This document shows, piece by piece, positions 42,253 to 52,484 of a stretch of DNA of 64,000 nucleotides (its first letter is position 1; the number at the start of each line of letters is the position of its first letter). Below the pieces are notes generated by a model. The model made no database searches. It had not been told where the DNA came from and saw only the letters and a list, made by a program, of their open reading frames with translations. The position numbers and the translations under genes are program-made. Source of the stretch: Selaginella moellendorffii (Eukaryota; Streptophyta; Lycopodiopsida; Selaginellales; Selaginellaceae); assembly GCF_000143415.4 (NCBI RefSeq), contig NW_003314348.1:67309-131308 (forward strand), given 5' to 3'.

Positions 42253-42520
42253 GCTGCCCTAAATTCTGGACGAATATTCCAAGCTTCTAAACCTTATTCA
42301 AGCAAAACGGTCCTTTGAATCCAAGGGCCCGAGTTCGAATCTCGGTGGGACCTAGTAGCTCCCCCTAGATGCTATAAGCATATTCTTTTGCTCCCTGTCT
42401 GCCCTAAACCAGCCACATTCCTGGCGAATATTCTAAACTTTTTAGTTAGTGGAAGGGGCGGAGTTCGAATCTCGGTGGGACCTTAGGGCTAGCTGCCCTA
42501 GATTCTTGTCGAATATTCTA
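42253..42520 (+). repeat. Tandem repeat containing tRNA 3'-half-like segments
   Basis: Three blocks GCCCTARA...GAATATTC start near 42254, 42400 and 42493. Two of the intervals carry GAGTTCGAATCTCGGTGGGA followed by CC (42331-42352, 42461-42482). Around the first, CCGAG TTCGAAT CTCGG forms a perfect 5-bp T-arm with 7-base loop and TGGGACC as an acceptor 3' strand. CTTTGAATCC just upstream resembles a tRNA-Gln(TTG) anticodon loop. No complete 5' half or D-arm is found, so this is not a functional tRNA gene. Confidence 0.55.
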
Positions 42521-43489
42521 TTACTGCGAATCTCTTGGCGCGGGAAAAGCCGTTTTACTATTTCCTGCTTGTGCTGGATTGCACTCCCCTCCACCAATCC
42601 GTTGTCTCATTCATTACGTCGGGCCCCCTTTTTTGTTTGCAAGCATGATATGGGCGGGCAGAAATCAGCCTGTCTCCTACTCACTGTAGCTTTTCCTTGC
42701 CCTAAATTTTACACCGCCATGGCGCCACGGCCAGAGTACGTACGCGTACTGGGCGCCACCAGGCATGTAACAATACAAAGAACACCCTGGACTTAGAAAC
42801 GTTTCAAAGCCGGATCCTCCCCGGTACGCTGGGCGGAGTACGTACGGAACGGACCACGATTTTTCACCCCATTGTTTTTTATTCCCTTTCCATCATCGGG
42901 GTGGCACCAAGTACACAGCCAATGCACCCTAGCAATCTAGCGAGATAGAAGAAACAAAACCAGACATAATATCTGAATTTCTATATGGTCTTGTATGGTC
43001 TTTTATAACCCTAGCTACACAACAGGCTGGCGGCTGGCAGTAACAAATGGCCGCCCATCCACGTCATAGAGCCGTATCCTGGCCACTGGCCATGGCCATG
43101 GAGCCGTATGACCACGCCGGAGAAAAGCTGCCCCAACGGGTCGAAGCGGCGCCACCGGCGGCGCAACCAGCGGCGCCGCCGGCTCCCATTGTATAAATTT
43201 CCGACCCTCTTCCATCCGCCATAGCTGGCGAGCTTTCTCGGGGAGGAGGCGGCGGCGTCTTCGGGGAAAGGAGAGGAGAATAAGCCAATCCCGCATACTT
43301 TTCTCCTCGCATTGCTGCGACATTTTAGTCTAACGCGTTGATCGAGCGATTCACAGCCAAAGTCCAGACCATTTCTCCAAACAACGCAGCCTAGCGTCCA
43401 CCCAAGAGCGTAAACCACCAAGAAAGGCGAGGCAAAGATTAAAAACCCTGGATTGTCACTGTTTGGTTGTTGGGGCGAGAGGTATTTAG
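42521..43489. other. Intergenic, no supported gene
   Basis: Overlapping minus-strand frames at 43011-43508 (for example an 82-residue frame at 43064 rich in Gly/Ala/Pro) are not supported by any recognised domain, and different frames are equally open. The region probably holds the promoter of the gene at 43888. Confidence 0.4.
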
Positions 43490-43887
43490 ATTGGGGGACC
43501 CTCGGCATTCCACCATCTTCTCCAATCCCTCTCCTCCTCCTCTTCTCCGCCGCTCTTCCATTCTCTTCGATCGATCACTCTGCCTCTCTCGATCTATCGC
43601 TCTCTCCTCGCGTTCTTCCCAAGATCTTGGAATCGCGATCACAAAATCTCCTCTTCTCTCGCAAAATCTCTCTCCCCTCCGCAAAATCGTTCCTCTTTCT
43701 CCCCTCCTCTCGCGATTCCACTCCCCTTTGCTTGCATTGCAATTCAAGGATTACGAAGATCCCCCTTGCAAGCGATCGATTATCGCGGAGTATTGGTTTT
43801 CTCTTCCGTGATTTCTCGCTCCTAGAGCTCCTTCCCCGTCAAGACTAAGAAAGGCGGCATCAAAAACAAGGGAGAGATCGATCACGC
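43490..43887 (+). promoter_or_regulatory. CT-rich presumed 5' untranslated region
   Basis: A long pyrimidine-rich stretch (TCTCC, CTCTCTCGATC motifs) with few ATGs leads to the start codon at 43888. This is typical of plant 5' leaders and Y-patch promoters. Confidence 0.4.
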
Positions 43888-44709
43888 ATGGCATTCATCG
43901 CGGCGGTGGAGATCAGGCTCAGGAAGATCGGGCTCCAAGCGGCGGCCAGAGGCGGAGGAATGCTTCGGTCGTCATGGCCATTGCTGCTCCTCGCCGCAAT
44001 GGCCGCTCTCCTCGTCTCCCTCGGATCCTTCGACCACCTCTCGCTCATGGCGCAGCGGCTGTCGCTGGACAGGCTTCCCCATCTCAGGGATTCCATCTTC
44101 GGCACGCAGCCCTTCCTCTTCCTCGTCCTCAATTCCGTGATCTTCGCCGTGCTCGCTCCCTCGGGCCTCTTCAAAGATGGTTGCTCCTCCACTCCAGATG
44201 ATCTCCCTTCGTCTACCCCGTGCTCTTCTCGCACTTCTTCTCTCTCTCGCACTGATTCGATCGATGGGTCGTCGCACAGCACCACCACCGCAAAGTCTCT
44301 CGAAGAACAGTCATCCAAGAGCGACACTCCGGCTCCAGAGCCAGATCCAGCGCCGGCTCCACAACCGGAGGATCCAATCGCCCCGAGCTCCACAGCAGAT
44401 CTCTCGGGTCCGGCTCCAAGCCCCAGCACGGATTCTTCGCTCCCGGCCAAGGAGGTCCTCAAGAAATCGCCGAGGCCGAGCAATGTGAGCCCGCCCAAGT
44501 CGCGAGTGAAGCGCGTCAAGAAGATGCAAAAATCCGCGGCAGCTCCGAGCAAGCAAATGGTGGCGCCGGGCATTGTCGAGGAGCATCCCAAAGATCCCGT
44601 GGGGGATCCCACGGATTCGCTCGAGGACGAGGATTTCAAGCGCTTCATCGATAGCTTCATCGCCCACACGCGACACCAGATGCTGCTCCAGGAGAGAGAG
44701 TACGTCTGA
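43888..44709 (+). CDS. DUF4408/DUF761-type membrane protein
   Basis: An intronless frame of 273 codons. Two hydrophobic segments lie near the N-terminus (SSWPLLLLAAMAALLVSLG, about 28-46; FLFLVLNSVIFAVLAPSGLF, about 76-95). They are followed by a long Pro/Ser/Glu-rich disordered region, a basic patch (SRVKRVKKMQK) and a conserved acidic-to-basic tail EDFKRFIDSFIAHTRHQMLL then QEREYV. The hydrophobic start plus a tail of the form F-x-x-R-[FI]-[ED]-x-F-I-x-x-x-R is characteristic of plant proteins annotated with DUF4408 (N) and DUF761 (C). Their biochemical role is not established. The ATG is the first in a long CT-rich leader. Confidence 0.7.
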   Translation: MAFIAAVEIRLRKIGLQAAARGGGMLRSSWPLLLLAAMAALLVSLGSFDHLSLMAQRLSLDRLPHLRDSIFGTQPFLFLVLNSVIFAVLAPSGLFKDGCSSTPDDLPSSTPCSSRTSSLSRTDSIDGSSHSTTTAKSLEEQSSKSDTPAPEPDPAPAPQPEDPIAPSSTADLSGPAPSPSTDSSLPAKEVLKKSPRPSNVSPPKSRVKRVKKMQKSAAAPSKQMVAPGIVEEHPKDPVGDPTDSLEDEDFKRFIDSFIAHTRHQMLLQEREYV

Positions 44710-45399
44710 AGCAATCCAGCGCAGCGGTGCCGCACGATCTAGGGCTTGGGAGAGATCGGACGCCTCACACACGCCCATGTTTTCTCCTTTTTTTTGCCAC
44801 AGCTCTGTACAAAAGTGTTGATGGTGGGAGGGTAGGAACTCAGCACAGTTTCTTGCTAGTTTTTTGAAAGCAAGAAAACTGCTATGCATATATTTTTTAA
44901 GCATAGATTTAGGAAGGCATAGCCAGCTTGTTGCAAAATAAAACATTTCTGGAAATAAAGAAAAGCAAAAAAAATTAGTTAGGAAAACTTCTGCTCCTGT
45001 TCCTGTTTGCTGATGAAAGATCTACACTAGATTAGCCATGGATTAACAAAGATTATGGGAATGTTCCAATTACACTTAAGAATTGAGGATTTTTCTTTGG
45101 AGGGTGATGGGCTGCTCGATCTCACCGACCATATTCGCTTGTTTGTTCCACGCCGTACGCTGCGTACGGAGGTGACAACGACGACCGAGCAGGGTGTTTG
45201 GCTGTCTGATCGATTGATTCAAAGGCAGCAAAAGTTTAAGTTTACCGAGATCTTGTCATGTACCTTGAACGGGATATTTCAAACATTCTCAGACGATTTC
45301 GTTTCGCTAAGCTAGCTTGAGGAACTTGTGTTTGGCCGCTTGCCATTGTCACCTTGCAATCGTATCGTGATCGACTGTAGCATATAGGCCGCGGTAGCC
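44710..45399. other. Intergenic, 3' flank of the DUF4408-type gene
   Basis: An 86-codon frame at 45055-45315 has no recognised features and is not called. No repeat boundaries were found up to the edge of the inverted MRG duplication at about 45400. Confidence 0.4.
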
Positions 45400-47355
45400 G
45401 AGGGGAGGTACAGAAACACGGGGGAATCCGATCGAATCCAACTGTGCTTGTCTCTCTTTTTCTTTTCCTCTTGAGAGGCCGCCAAAAGAGCAAGCAACGA
45501 GGAAAAGAGAAAAAAGAGATGATGCAGTGTTCGACCCCTGGCTCGATTCTTTGGTTTTGCTCGCTTGCTTGCTGATAGAAAAGAAGTGAACGTTGACATG
45601 TACAGAGGTCTGCTTGTCCTTGGGGAAGATAAAGAAGGAAGAAACTTTCTCCTTTTTCACTAATGGTCGAGGTGTGGTCCACACTGTCAGCCTGTGTTCC
45701 AATCTACTATAGAAATATCGACAAAGTAGAGTAGCAAGAGAGGGAGCCACACTCCTCTCGTGCAATGATTTTCGATCGCTAGCAGCTTTGTTCTCGAGCC
45801 AAAAGTCCGTCAATTCACTGAGAATTGTTAATGGCATCAGTGAAAAGCTATCTAGTTTCCAGTAGCTCGTCGCTCGCGCGAGAGTGCTATAACCATAAAA
45901 TTACAAAATCCACAAGCTACCACATCATGAAACGATGAAAGCGAACCCTTCACCGTTTGGCGATCGTTTCACCACCTGATACGTCTATGGTTCGATTAAG
46001 CACACAGGAACTGCGTCTCGTTTTGCTCAATGAATCTGCCATGGCTTCTTGAGTCAAGCAAACAAAACGAAACAGAAGAAGATTGCAATGGTCCACTTAC
46101 AGCATTATCTCCATCACTTTGTCTTCGAGCTCGGACACCTCTTTCTCTTTGAGCTGATCATACACGAGAAGCTCCGGGAGTTTGGCTGTTATCTAGGTGA
46201 TTTGTTAAGAGGGCTTAAAGGTGGAAAGCTCATCACTTACGGAAGAGACGAAGCAAATGCTCGGCTCCATAGATCGTGGACGGTACAACGTCGCTGTTGA
46301 GCGAAAGCAAGGTTGCATATTGCTTCCGTTCTGCCGGGTACAAGAGCAAGTTCTTGAGAGTTCTGTCGAAGTAATACCGCAGGCCGTTTGAAACCTCGAC
46401 GTCAATCCTGGAAGGCAAAAGTTTGCACAATGAAACTTGACGGCATTATATATACACCTCTCAGCTTTTCCTCTCTTGAGCATCCTGTGGTCTTGATACA
46501 ATTTCAGAATGTCCTCCACGCTGGGTTTCTTGGGAAGTCTTGTGAGTTGGAGGTTCTCGATGCGATCCTTGTGATCCTGCAGATGTCGCCGCAAAGTTCT
46601 CGGCAGAACAATCTAGCATCAGAAAAGAAAAGAGACAAAGCAATAGTAAAGTAGCATTGAAAGAAACTACGGTACCTGAATTGGAAGAAGCTTCGCGTCC
46701 TGTTTTCCTAAATCGCTAGGGCTCTCGATTATAAACTCCTGTTTAGGAGTTTTTATCATCTTTCCCCTCTCAGCAGTGGCTCCCACAGAAGGCCGACTCT
46801 TGCAACGCTTGGACTGCTCGACTTTGGAGACTTTGGACAGCGAGTCCGAAGGATTTGCCTCCTGCCGGTTCAATGCATCGCTGAAACCAAGCTCCTGCTT
46901 TACCTTTGGGGCGATCTTAAGCTGGCCCCTGGCCTTCTCGTCGAAAATGCGATTGCTGCGAACCCACTCGTCAAATCTGCAAAACCAAGAATCGAGGCCA
47001 AGAAAATTGTTGCCTAGATTAATATCAAAGGGTTACACTACTTTTTGCTCCATCCCTGCAAAAATACAGGACAATAAAATCCACTGACACATTTCTTGGT
47101 AGTCTCAAACAAACCGTGTAATGCACTAAATACCGCCAAGCATTCGCTCGAAACTTGATGTTGGTGACCTGCATTTGCCATGGGATCGCTAAGATCGCTA
47201 AAACCTAGCTTCGAAACCTTTGAAATCACCTTGGCATTGTAGTAGAGCCCCCCATAAGAAACAAGCACATCGTCGCCATGCTTGAGCGCCGGAGGGTCCA
47301 TGGACTCGAAATGGCGGGTACACTGACGTGGCAATGATGGCGTACAGCTTCGTTT
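45400..47355 (-). repeat. Inverted duplication, arm 2 (MRG gene segment)
   Basis: Reverse-complement match to 1895-3845. Beyond 45400 and 47355 the flanks are unrelated to those of arm 1. A 162-codon minus-strand frame (45349-45837) in the 3' flank matches a 155-codon frame at 3400-3867, but both copies are so recent that shared openness is not evidence for coding. Confidence 0.9.
45996..47301 (-). CDS. MRG-domain (MORF4-related) chromatin protein, intact copy 2
   Basis: Eight exons (47301-47230, 47168-47115, 47055-47042, 46976-46676, 46612-46458, 46407-46241, 46185-46101, 46035-45996) give 295 codons. Introns are 50-65 bp with GT-AG ends. Residues 1-55 form the chromo barrel (MDPPALKHGDDVLVSYGG; then WRYLVHYTGWSKKFDEWV), a reader of methylated H3K36/H3K4. 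Residues 55-155 form a Ser/Lys-rich linker, and the rest is the MRG domain (LPRTLRRHLQDHKDRIENLQ, then VSNGLRYYFDRTLKNLLLYP, IYGAEHLLRLF). Plant MRG proteins bridge histone methylation and acetyltransferase complexes in the nucleus. A 14-bp microexon (47042-47055) is needed to keep the chromodomain. It ends FIEQNETQFLCA, somewhat shorter than usual for the family. Its upstream flank is the end of a GH28 pseudogene 86 bp away. Confidence 0.88.
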
Positions 47356-47386
47356 TGAAATTCATCTCTATGTACGCACGTACGTA

Positions 47387-48982
47387 TTACGTCTCCATAC
47401 ACTCGAGGGAGTAGCCAGCTACGTGCGAGCAGACGGAGCCAGCCGGCGTGCCGGTGTTGGCCAGCGTCAGGTCCACGTCACGGAAGTGGATGTCCGTACA
47501 TGTGGTCGCGCACTGTAGGCTGATTCCGTACGGCGAGACCGAGGTGCCCCGGATGTTTGAGAATGTGATGTTGCTGATCTCCAGAGAGGTTCCCTAGGTT
47601 TATCAGTTGAGTGGCAGTAAGTTTTCGGGTGAAACTTACCTGGTTCTGGCAATTGTGGCCAAGTTTTGATCAACTATGATTGGGTTCTTCACGTTGTTCA
47701 TCACAATATCGTCGAAAGCTTCCTCACATAACCAGAGCCACCCTGCTTGCTCACAGTTTAGCAACAAAAGCAAGGAATATCACAGTGCCGCACCTGCCAG
47801 GTTTTGATCCGTACGCCATTCGTGGCTCCGTCGATTTTGATTCCTTGGACCAAACATTGGTCACCGTGTCGAAAGACCCGCCTTTCCAAGGCTGCCGATG
47901 CTGATTCCATGCCCAGGCCCGCATCTACTGTTGGTCACCTTGACGTTGTCGCTCCCACTCACAATCGACACACAGTCGTCACCTTTTCAAGTAGAGCTTT
48001 CAGTAGATCAATTGAAGGGTCTTACTCACCAGCCGAGACGTCTGCCTTGTCAATGACAATGTTGGTGGTTCCAGAGACGTGGATTCCATCGGTGTTGGGG
48101 CTGTCCCCGGGGGAATCAATCACGACATTCACAGCCTCAACAACATCCGACTTAGAGAATGTGAGGTGGATTTGAGGGGGTGTTCCGAACGGTGGTGCCA
48201 TCGACCTTGATGTTCTTGCCACCGCTAAACCTGATACCCTGCGCCGCAAACACAGTGGAAACTTATCGATAATCAGAGCTTGGCTTACCGTTGGAGCATC
48301 ACCGTCACTGCAACCCTGGGAAAGAAAAGATTCAGTCATCGTTGCATACAATGGAGAGAGTACCTGTGTTTTGTTGCGTTTGCAAGACTGCGCCCACCAA
48401 TCAGCGCCATTCCCGTCGTACGTGCCGCCAATCAACGTGAAGTCCGTCACCCCCACGAATTCGAGTCAAACTTTTGCAGCTGACTCGGCTAGCCACGCAC
48501 TTCTAGGGCTGGCATGGAGGGTGGCGTTTACCTGGCCAACCAAACTTTAGAATTCGCTTCAACCATTGACCAGCGTTTGTGACATTAGAGCACTTCTCAA
48601 ATACAATGGGCGTGAGGTAATATCTGCCTGTCATGTAAGGAATGGCGATGGTGGCCTCGTTGCCTTGAGTGCATGCAGTTATACATTAAGAAGAAAAGAG
48701 AAAAAATAAACAAAAATGATAAACAAAGCACACCAACCTGAGAATTATCATGGACTCCATTCCCCAAAGCTCCAAACTCAAGCACATTGAAGTTTGAAGA
48801 TGATGGAGTGGGAGACTTCTTTGGGAATGGGGGAGAATCCTTTGGCAAATGAGGAGGGGGGAATTCTTTGGCAAATGTTTGGGACGAGGAGATTGATTTG
48901 GTGACGGGGTAGCATCTATCCTTGAGAATGTATCTAAAACAACAGCAATCAACAAAAGTATTAGAGTTCTTTTACTTGCCAT
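47387..48982 (-). pseudogene. GH28 polygalacturonase pseudogene
   Basis: The minus-strand start ATG at 48982 encodes a signal-peptide-like MASKRTLILLLIAVVLDTFS. Fragments follow in order: NVLEFGALGNGVHDNSQ; FTLIGGTYDGNGADWWAQSC; SPNTDGIHVSGTTNIVI; then [44 protein letters not shown]; and NITFSNIRGTSVSPYGISLQ ending LECMET and TAA at 47387. NTDG, DD and GHG are the active-site motifs of pectin-cleaving polygalacturonases. The pieces lie in different frames without introns between them: after the Pro-rich N-terminus, in a C run near 48176, after IGSLGK near 47885 and near 47650. At least three indels therefore disrupt it. Short introns (48-51 bp) are still recognisable. Confidence 0.8.
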
Positions 48983-49534
48983 TGCCCCCAACAGAATAGA
49001 CCAGAAGTTGCAAGTATATATCTTAATCTCCCTGTGTTTTAACTACTGTATTATGCGTAGTTTTACTTTTATGAATGATTTCTCCATCAATTTTTTTTTA
49101 AACGGAAAAAGAGGGAACACAGACCAAAAATTTGTCTAACCTCTTCTTTGAAAGTGCAAGCTAGTATGTAAAGTAAGGCTACCTGCATGGTCATTGAACT
49201 CGAACCAAGTCGGCCGATCGGAAACGCCGGACGTTTGACATAACGTCGGATGGGAGCACTCGACCTCGCTCCACAAGAAGGCACACTTGAAGAACGGGAA
49301 AAAACGGGAGACGTGTCGGTGATCTAATCCCAGCCTGCGAAGTCTGTCGTTAGCAACATCTTGGACAAACCCCGCAACAGCAAGAACAACACTGGAAAGT
49401 CGTCGCTAGCATATCACCTAAATGATTCAAGATCTGAAACATTGCACTCGCAGCAGATTAACCAACATAAAACATTCTGTTGGCCATAGATACAACAAAA
49501 TCTAAAATCTAAAAGATAATGTATGCTGTTTCTG
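48983..49534. other. Intergenic, nothing recognised
   Basis: No supported gene or repeat lies here. Confidence 0.4.
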
Positions 49535-49620
49535 TGTGGAGCATTCCATTTCTCCAGCATGTCTGCTACACTTTCATGGCCCGGCGCGAGGATGCGACTC
49601 AGGAAACCCCTTCATCTCGT
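49535..49620 (-). pseudogene. Short P450 fragment related to the CYP at 57227-59013
   Basis: Plus-strand sequence GAGCATTCCATTT, then CCAGCATGTCTGCTAC, then GCGAGGATGCGACTC matches 58346-58500 of the intact P450 gene with the intervening intron and part of the exon missing. It is a small relic of exon 2/3 sequence. No coding potential remains. Confidence 0.45.
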
Positions 49621-49950
49621 CCGTCCGGATTATGGAATTTTGCTGCCACTCCGGAGACCAAAACACTCCCGCAAAACTTTGCTAACAAAAACGTGACACT
49701 CTCAAAAGCTTTCTTCGCAGCTTACAAAAATTCAATCCTCGTGATTTTCAAGGAAAAAACTTTTTTTTACCATATGCCCATCAAGAAATAATATCCCTCG
49801 GGGAAAGAAGTGCTCTGCCTCGTGAAAATGGCTGTGGTTGAAAATCGGAATCAAAACATGATCAAGATGCCCGTTAGTAATGGCTAAAGACAAGGATCCA
49901 AAACCCTAATAACTGGTCCACGAAAGCGAGGATGACCTCCAACATTCTTG

Positions 49951-49975
49951 TTTTAGGGTTCATGCGCTAGGGTTC
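49951..49975 (+). promoter_or_regulatory. Telobox-like motifs upstream of the second PPR gene
   Basis: TTTTAGGGTT and CTAGGGTTCT occur within 45 bp of the start codon. Confidence 0.35.
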
Positions 49976-49994
49976 TGGATCACGATGAGAGGCG

Positions 49995-52484
49995 ATGCGA
50001 GTTCTCCTCGCCTCCAGCAGCAGCCGCGGCTTGAAGCGGTGCCTCCACACCGCCAGCTTAGATCGTTCCGACATCGCCTCCGCCGTGCTGGATCTCGAGA
50101 AACAGGCGGTGCGGGCAGAGAATGCGACCTACGCACGGCTCCTCCAGCGCTGCGCACGGGCCCAAGCGCTACCCGAGGGCAGAAAGATCCATTCCCTGGC
50201 TGTCAAGCACAATCTCTTGCCCGGAAATCTCATCCTGGGCAACCACATTGTGAGTATGTATGCTCATTGCGACAGCCCCGGGGATGCCAAGGCCGCTTTC
50301 GACGCCTTGGAGCAGCGCAATCTCTACTCGTGGACAGGGCTGGTCGCGGCCTTCGCGATCTCCGGCCAGAGCAAGGAGACGCTGCGAGCTCTGGAGAGGA
50401 TGCGGCAGGATGGTGTTCGTCCTGATGCTGTGACTTTCATCACTGCCTTGGGCTCTTGCGGCGATCCAGAGAGTCTGCGGGATGGGATCCGGATCCACCA
50501 GATGGTGGTGGACAGCCGCCTGGAGATCGATCCCAAGGTGAGCAATGCGCTGCTCAACATGTATAAGAAGTGTGGAAGTCTCTCCCACGCCAAGAGGGTC
50601 TTTGCAAAGATGGAGAGAACGAGGAACGTGATAAGCTGGAGTATCATGGCCGGGGCTCACGCTCTCCACGGAAACGTCTGGGAGGCTCTTCGCCACTTTC
50701 GATTCATGCTGCTGCTGGGTATCAAGGCCACCAAGTCGGCCATGGTGACGATCCTCAGCGCTTGCTCCAGTCCGGCTCTCGTCCAAGATGGTCGGATGAT
50801 CCACTCGTGCATCGCTCTCTCCGGTTTTGAGTCGGAGCTCCTCGTTGCCAACGCGGTGATGACCATGTATGGACGCTGTGGAGCTGTGGAGGAGGCGAGG
50901 AAGGTTTTTGACGCCATGGACGAAGCTCTCCGGGACGTGGTCTCGTGGAATATCATGCTCTCGACCTATGTACACAATGATCGAGGCAAGGATGCAATTC
51001 AGCTGTACCAGAGGATGCAATTGAGACCTGACAAGGTGACCTACGTTTCGTTGCTCAGCGCGTGCTCTAGCGCTGAGGATGTTGGACTGGGACGGGTTCT
51101 CCACAAGCAGATCGTCAACGATGAGCTCGAGAAGAATGTGATCGTCGGGAACGCGCTCGTTTCGATGTACGCGAAGTGTGGAAGTCACACGGAAGCTCGA
51201 GCTGTTTTTGACAAGATGGAGCAGCGGAGCATTATCTCTTGGACAACGATCATCTCGGCTTACGTGAGGCGGAGGCTGGTTGCGGAGGCTTGCCACCTTT
51301 TCCAGCAGATGCTGGAACTGGAAAAGAACGGGTCCTCTCAGCGAGTAAAGCCCGACGCTCTGGCATTTGTCACGATTCTTAACGCTTGCGCCGACGTCTC
51401 GGCACTGGAGCAAGGGAAGATGGTGTCCGAGCAAGCCGCTAGCTGTGGATTAAGCTCGGACAAGGCCGTCGGGACTGCAGTGGTGAATCTGTATGGGAAG
51501 TGTGGAGAGATCGAGGAGGCTCGCAGGATTTTCGACGCGGTTTGTAGCAGGCCAGACGTCCAGCTCTGGAACGCGATGATCGCGGTGTACGCTCAGTTTG
51601 GACAGAGTCACGAGGCGCTTAAGCTGTTTTGGAGGATGGAGATGGAGGGCGTGAGACCGGATAGCTTCAGCTTCGTGAGCATTCTCCTGGCGTGCAGCCA
51701 CACGGGGCTGGAAGATCAAGGAAAGAGCTACTTCACTTCCATGACGACCGAGTACAGGAACGTGACGCGAACGATCCAGCACTTTGGCTGCGTGGCTGAT
51801 CTTCTCGGTCGCGGTGGCAGGCTGAAAGAGGCCGAGGAGTTTCTGGAAAAGCTTCCGGTGAAGCCCGATGCTGTGGCCTGGACGTCACTGCTGGCCGCTT
51901 GTCGGAACCACAGGGACTTGAAACGAGCGAAGGAGGTGGCCAACAAGCTGTTGAGGCTGGAACCGAGGTGTGCCACGGGATACGTAGCGCTGTCCAACAT
52001 CTATGCCGAGCTCCAGAAGTGGCACGCCGTGGCTAAAGTCCGGAAGTTCATGGCCGAGCAAGGCGTGAAGAAAGAGCGTGGCGTGAGCACCATCGAAATT
52101 GGCAAGTATATGCATGACTTTGCCACCGGCGACGACGCTCATCCTCGGAACCGTGAGATACGTGAGGAGCTTGCGAAGCTCCACTCGCAGATGAAGGAAT
52201 GTGGCTATGTCCCGGATACCAAGATGGTGCTCCACTTTGTGGACGAGCAGGAAAAGGAGAGGCTGCTCTTCTCGCACAGTGAGAGGCTGGCAATAGCTCT
52301 GGGTCTCATCTCGACTCCTCTCGGAACTCCTCTGCGAGTGACGAAGAATCTCCGGGTGTGTAGTGACTGTCACACCGCAACCAAGCTGATCTCCAAGATC
52401 GCTGGAAGAAAGATTGTGGTCCGAGATCCAACTCGGTTCCATCTTTTCAAGGATGGCAAGTGTTCCTGCCAGGATTATTGGTGA
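49995..52484 (+). CDS. PPR protein, PLS-E-DYW class, canonical DYW end
   Basis: An intronless frame of 829 codons. The N-terminus MRVLLASSSSRGLKRCLHTA looks like a mitochondrial presequence (Arg/Ser-rich, no acids). About fifteen or more PPR motifs follow from residue 45 to 620 (for example VSNALLNMYKKCGSLSHAKR; VGNALVSMYAKCGSHTEARA). E/E+ regions follow (AWTSLLAACRNHRDLKRAKE; GVSTIEIGKYMHDFATGDDA). The DYW deaminase domain has HSERLAIALGLIST, CSDCHTATKLISKI, RFHLFKDGKCSC and the terminal DYW. The Glu of HSE is the expected proton shuttle, and His and the Cys pair bind zinc. Expected role: site-specific C-to-U editing of a mitochondrial or plastid transcript. No defects seen. Confidence 0.93.
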   Translation: MRVLLASSSSRGLKRCLHTASLDRSDIASAVLDLEKQAVRAENATYARLLQRCARAQALPEGRKIHSLAVKHNLLPGNLILGNHIVSMYAHCDSPGDAKAAFDALEQRNLYSWTGLVAAFAISGQSKETLRALERMRQDGVRPDAVTFITALGSCGDPESLRDGIRIHQMVVDSRLEIDPKVSNALLNMYKKCGSLSHAKRVFAKMERTRNVISWSIMAGAHALHGNVWEALRHFRFMLLLGIKATKSAMVTILSACSSPALVQDGRMIHSCIALSGFESELLVANAVMTMYGRCGAVEEARKVFDAMDEALRDVVSWNIMLSTYVHNDRGKDAIQLYQRMQLRPDKVTYVSLLSACSSAEDVGLGRVLHKQIVNDELEKNVIVGNALVSMYAKCGSHTEARAVFDKMEQRSIISWTTIISAYVRRRLVAEACHLFQQMLELEKNGSSQRVKPDALAFVTILNACADVSALEQGKMVSEQAASCGLSSDKAVGTAVVNLYGKCGEIEEARRIFDAVCSRPDVQLWNAMIAVYAQFGQSHEALKLFWRMEMEGVRPDSFSFVSILLACSHTGLEDQGKSYFTSMTTEYRNVTRTIQHFGCVADLLGRGGRLKEAEEFLEKLPVKPDAVAWTSLLAACRNHRDLKRAKEVANKLLRLEPRCATGYVALSNIYAELQKWHAVAKVRKFMAEQGVKKERGVSTIEIGKYMHDFATGDDAHPRNREIREELAKLHSQMKECGYVPDTKMVLHFVDEQEKERLLFSHSERLAIALGLISTPLGTPLRVTKNLRVCSDCHTATKLISKIAGRKIVVRDPTRFHLFKDGKCSCQDYW

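Noticed and set aside
43011-43508. 165-, 102- and 82-codon minus-strand frames
   Set aside because: GC-rich segment with several frames open at once, no recognised domain, and position in the likely promoter of the gene at 43888.
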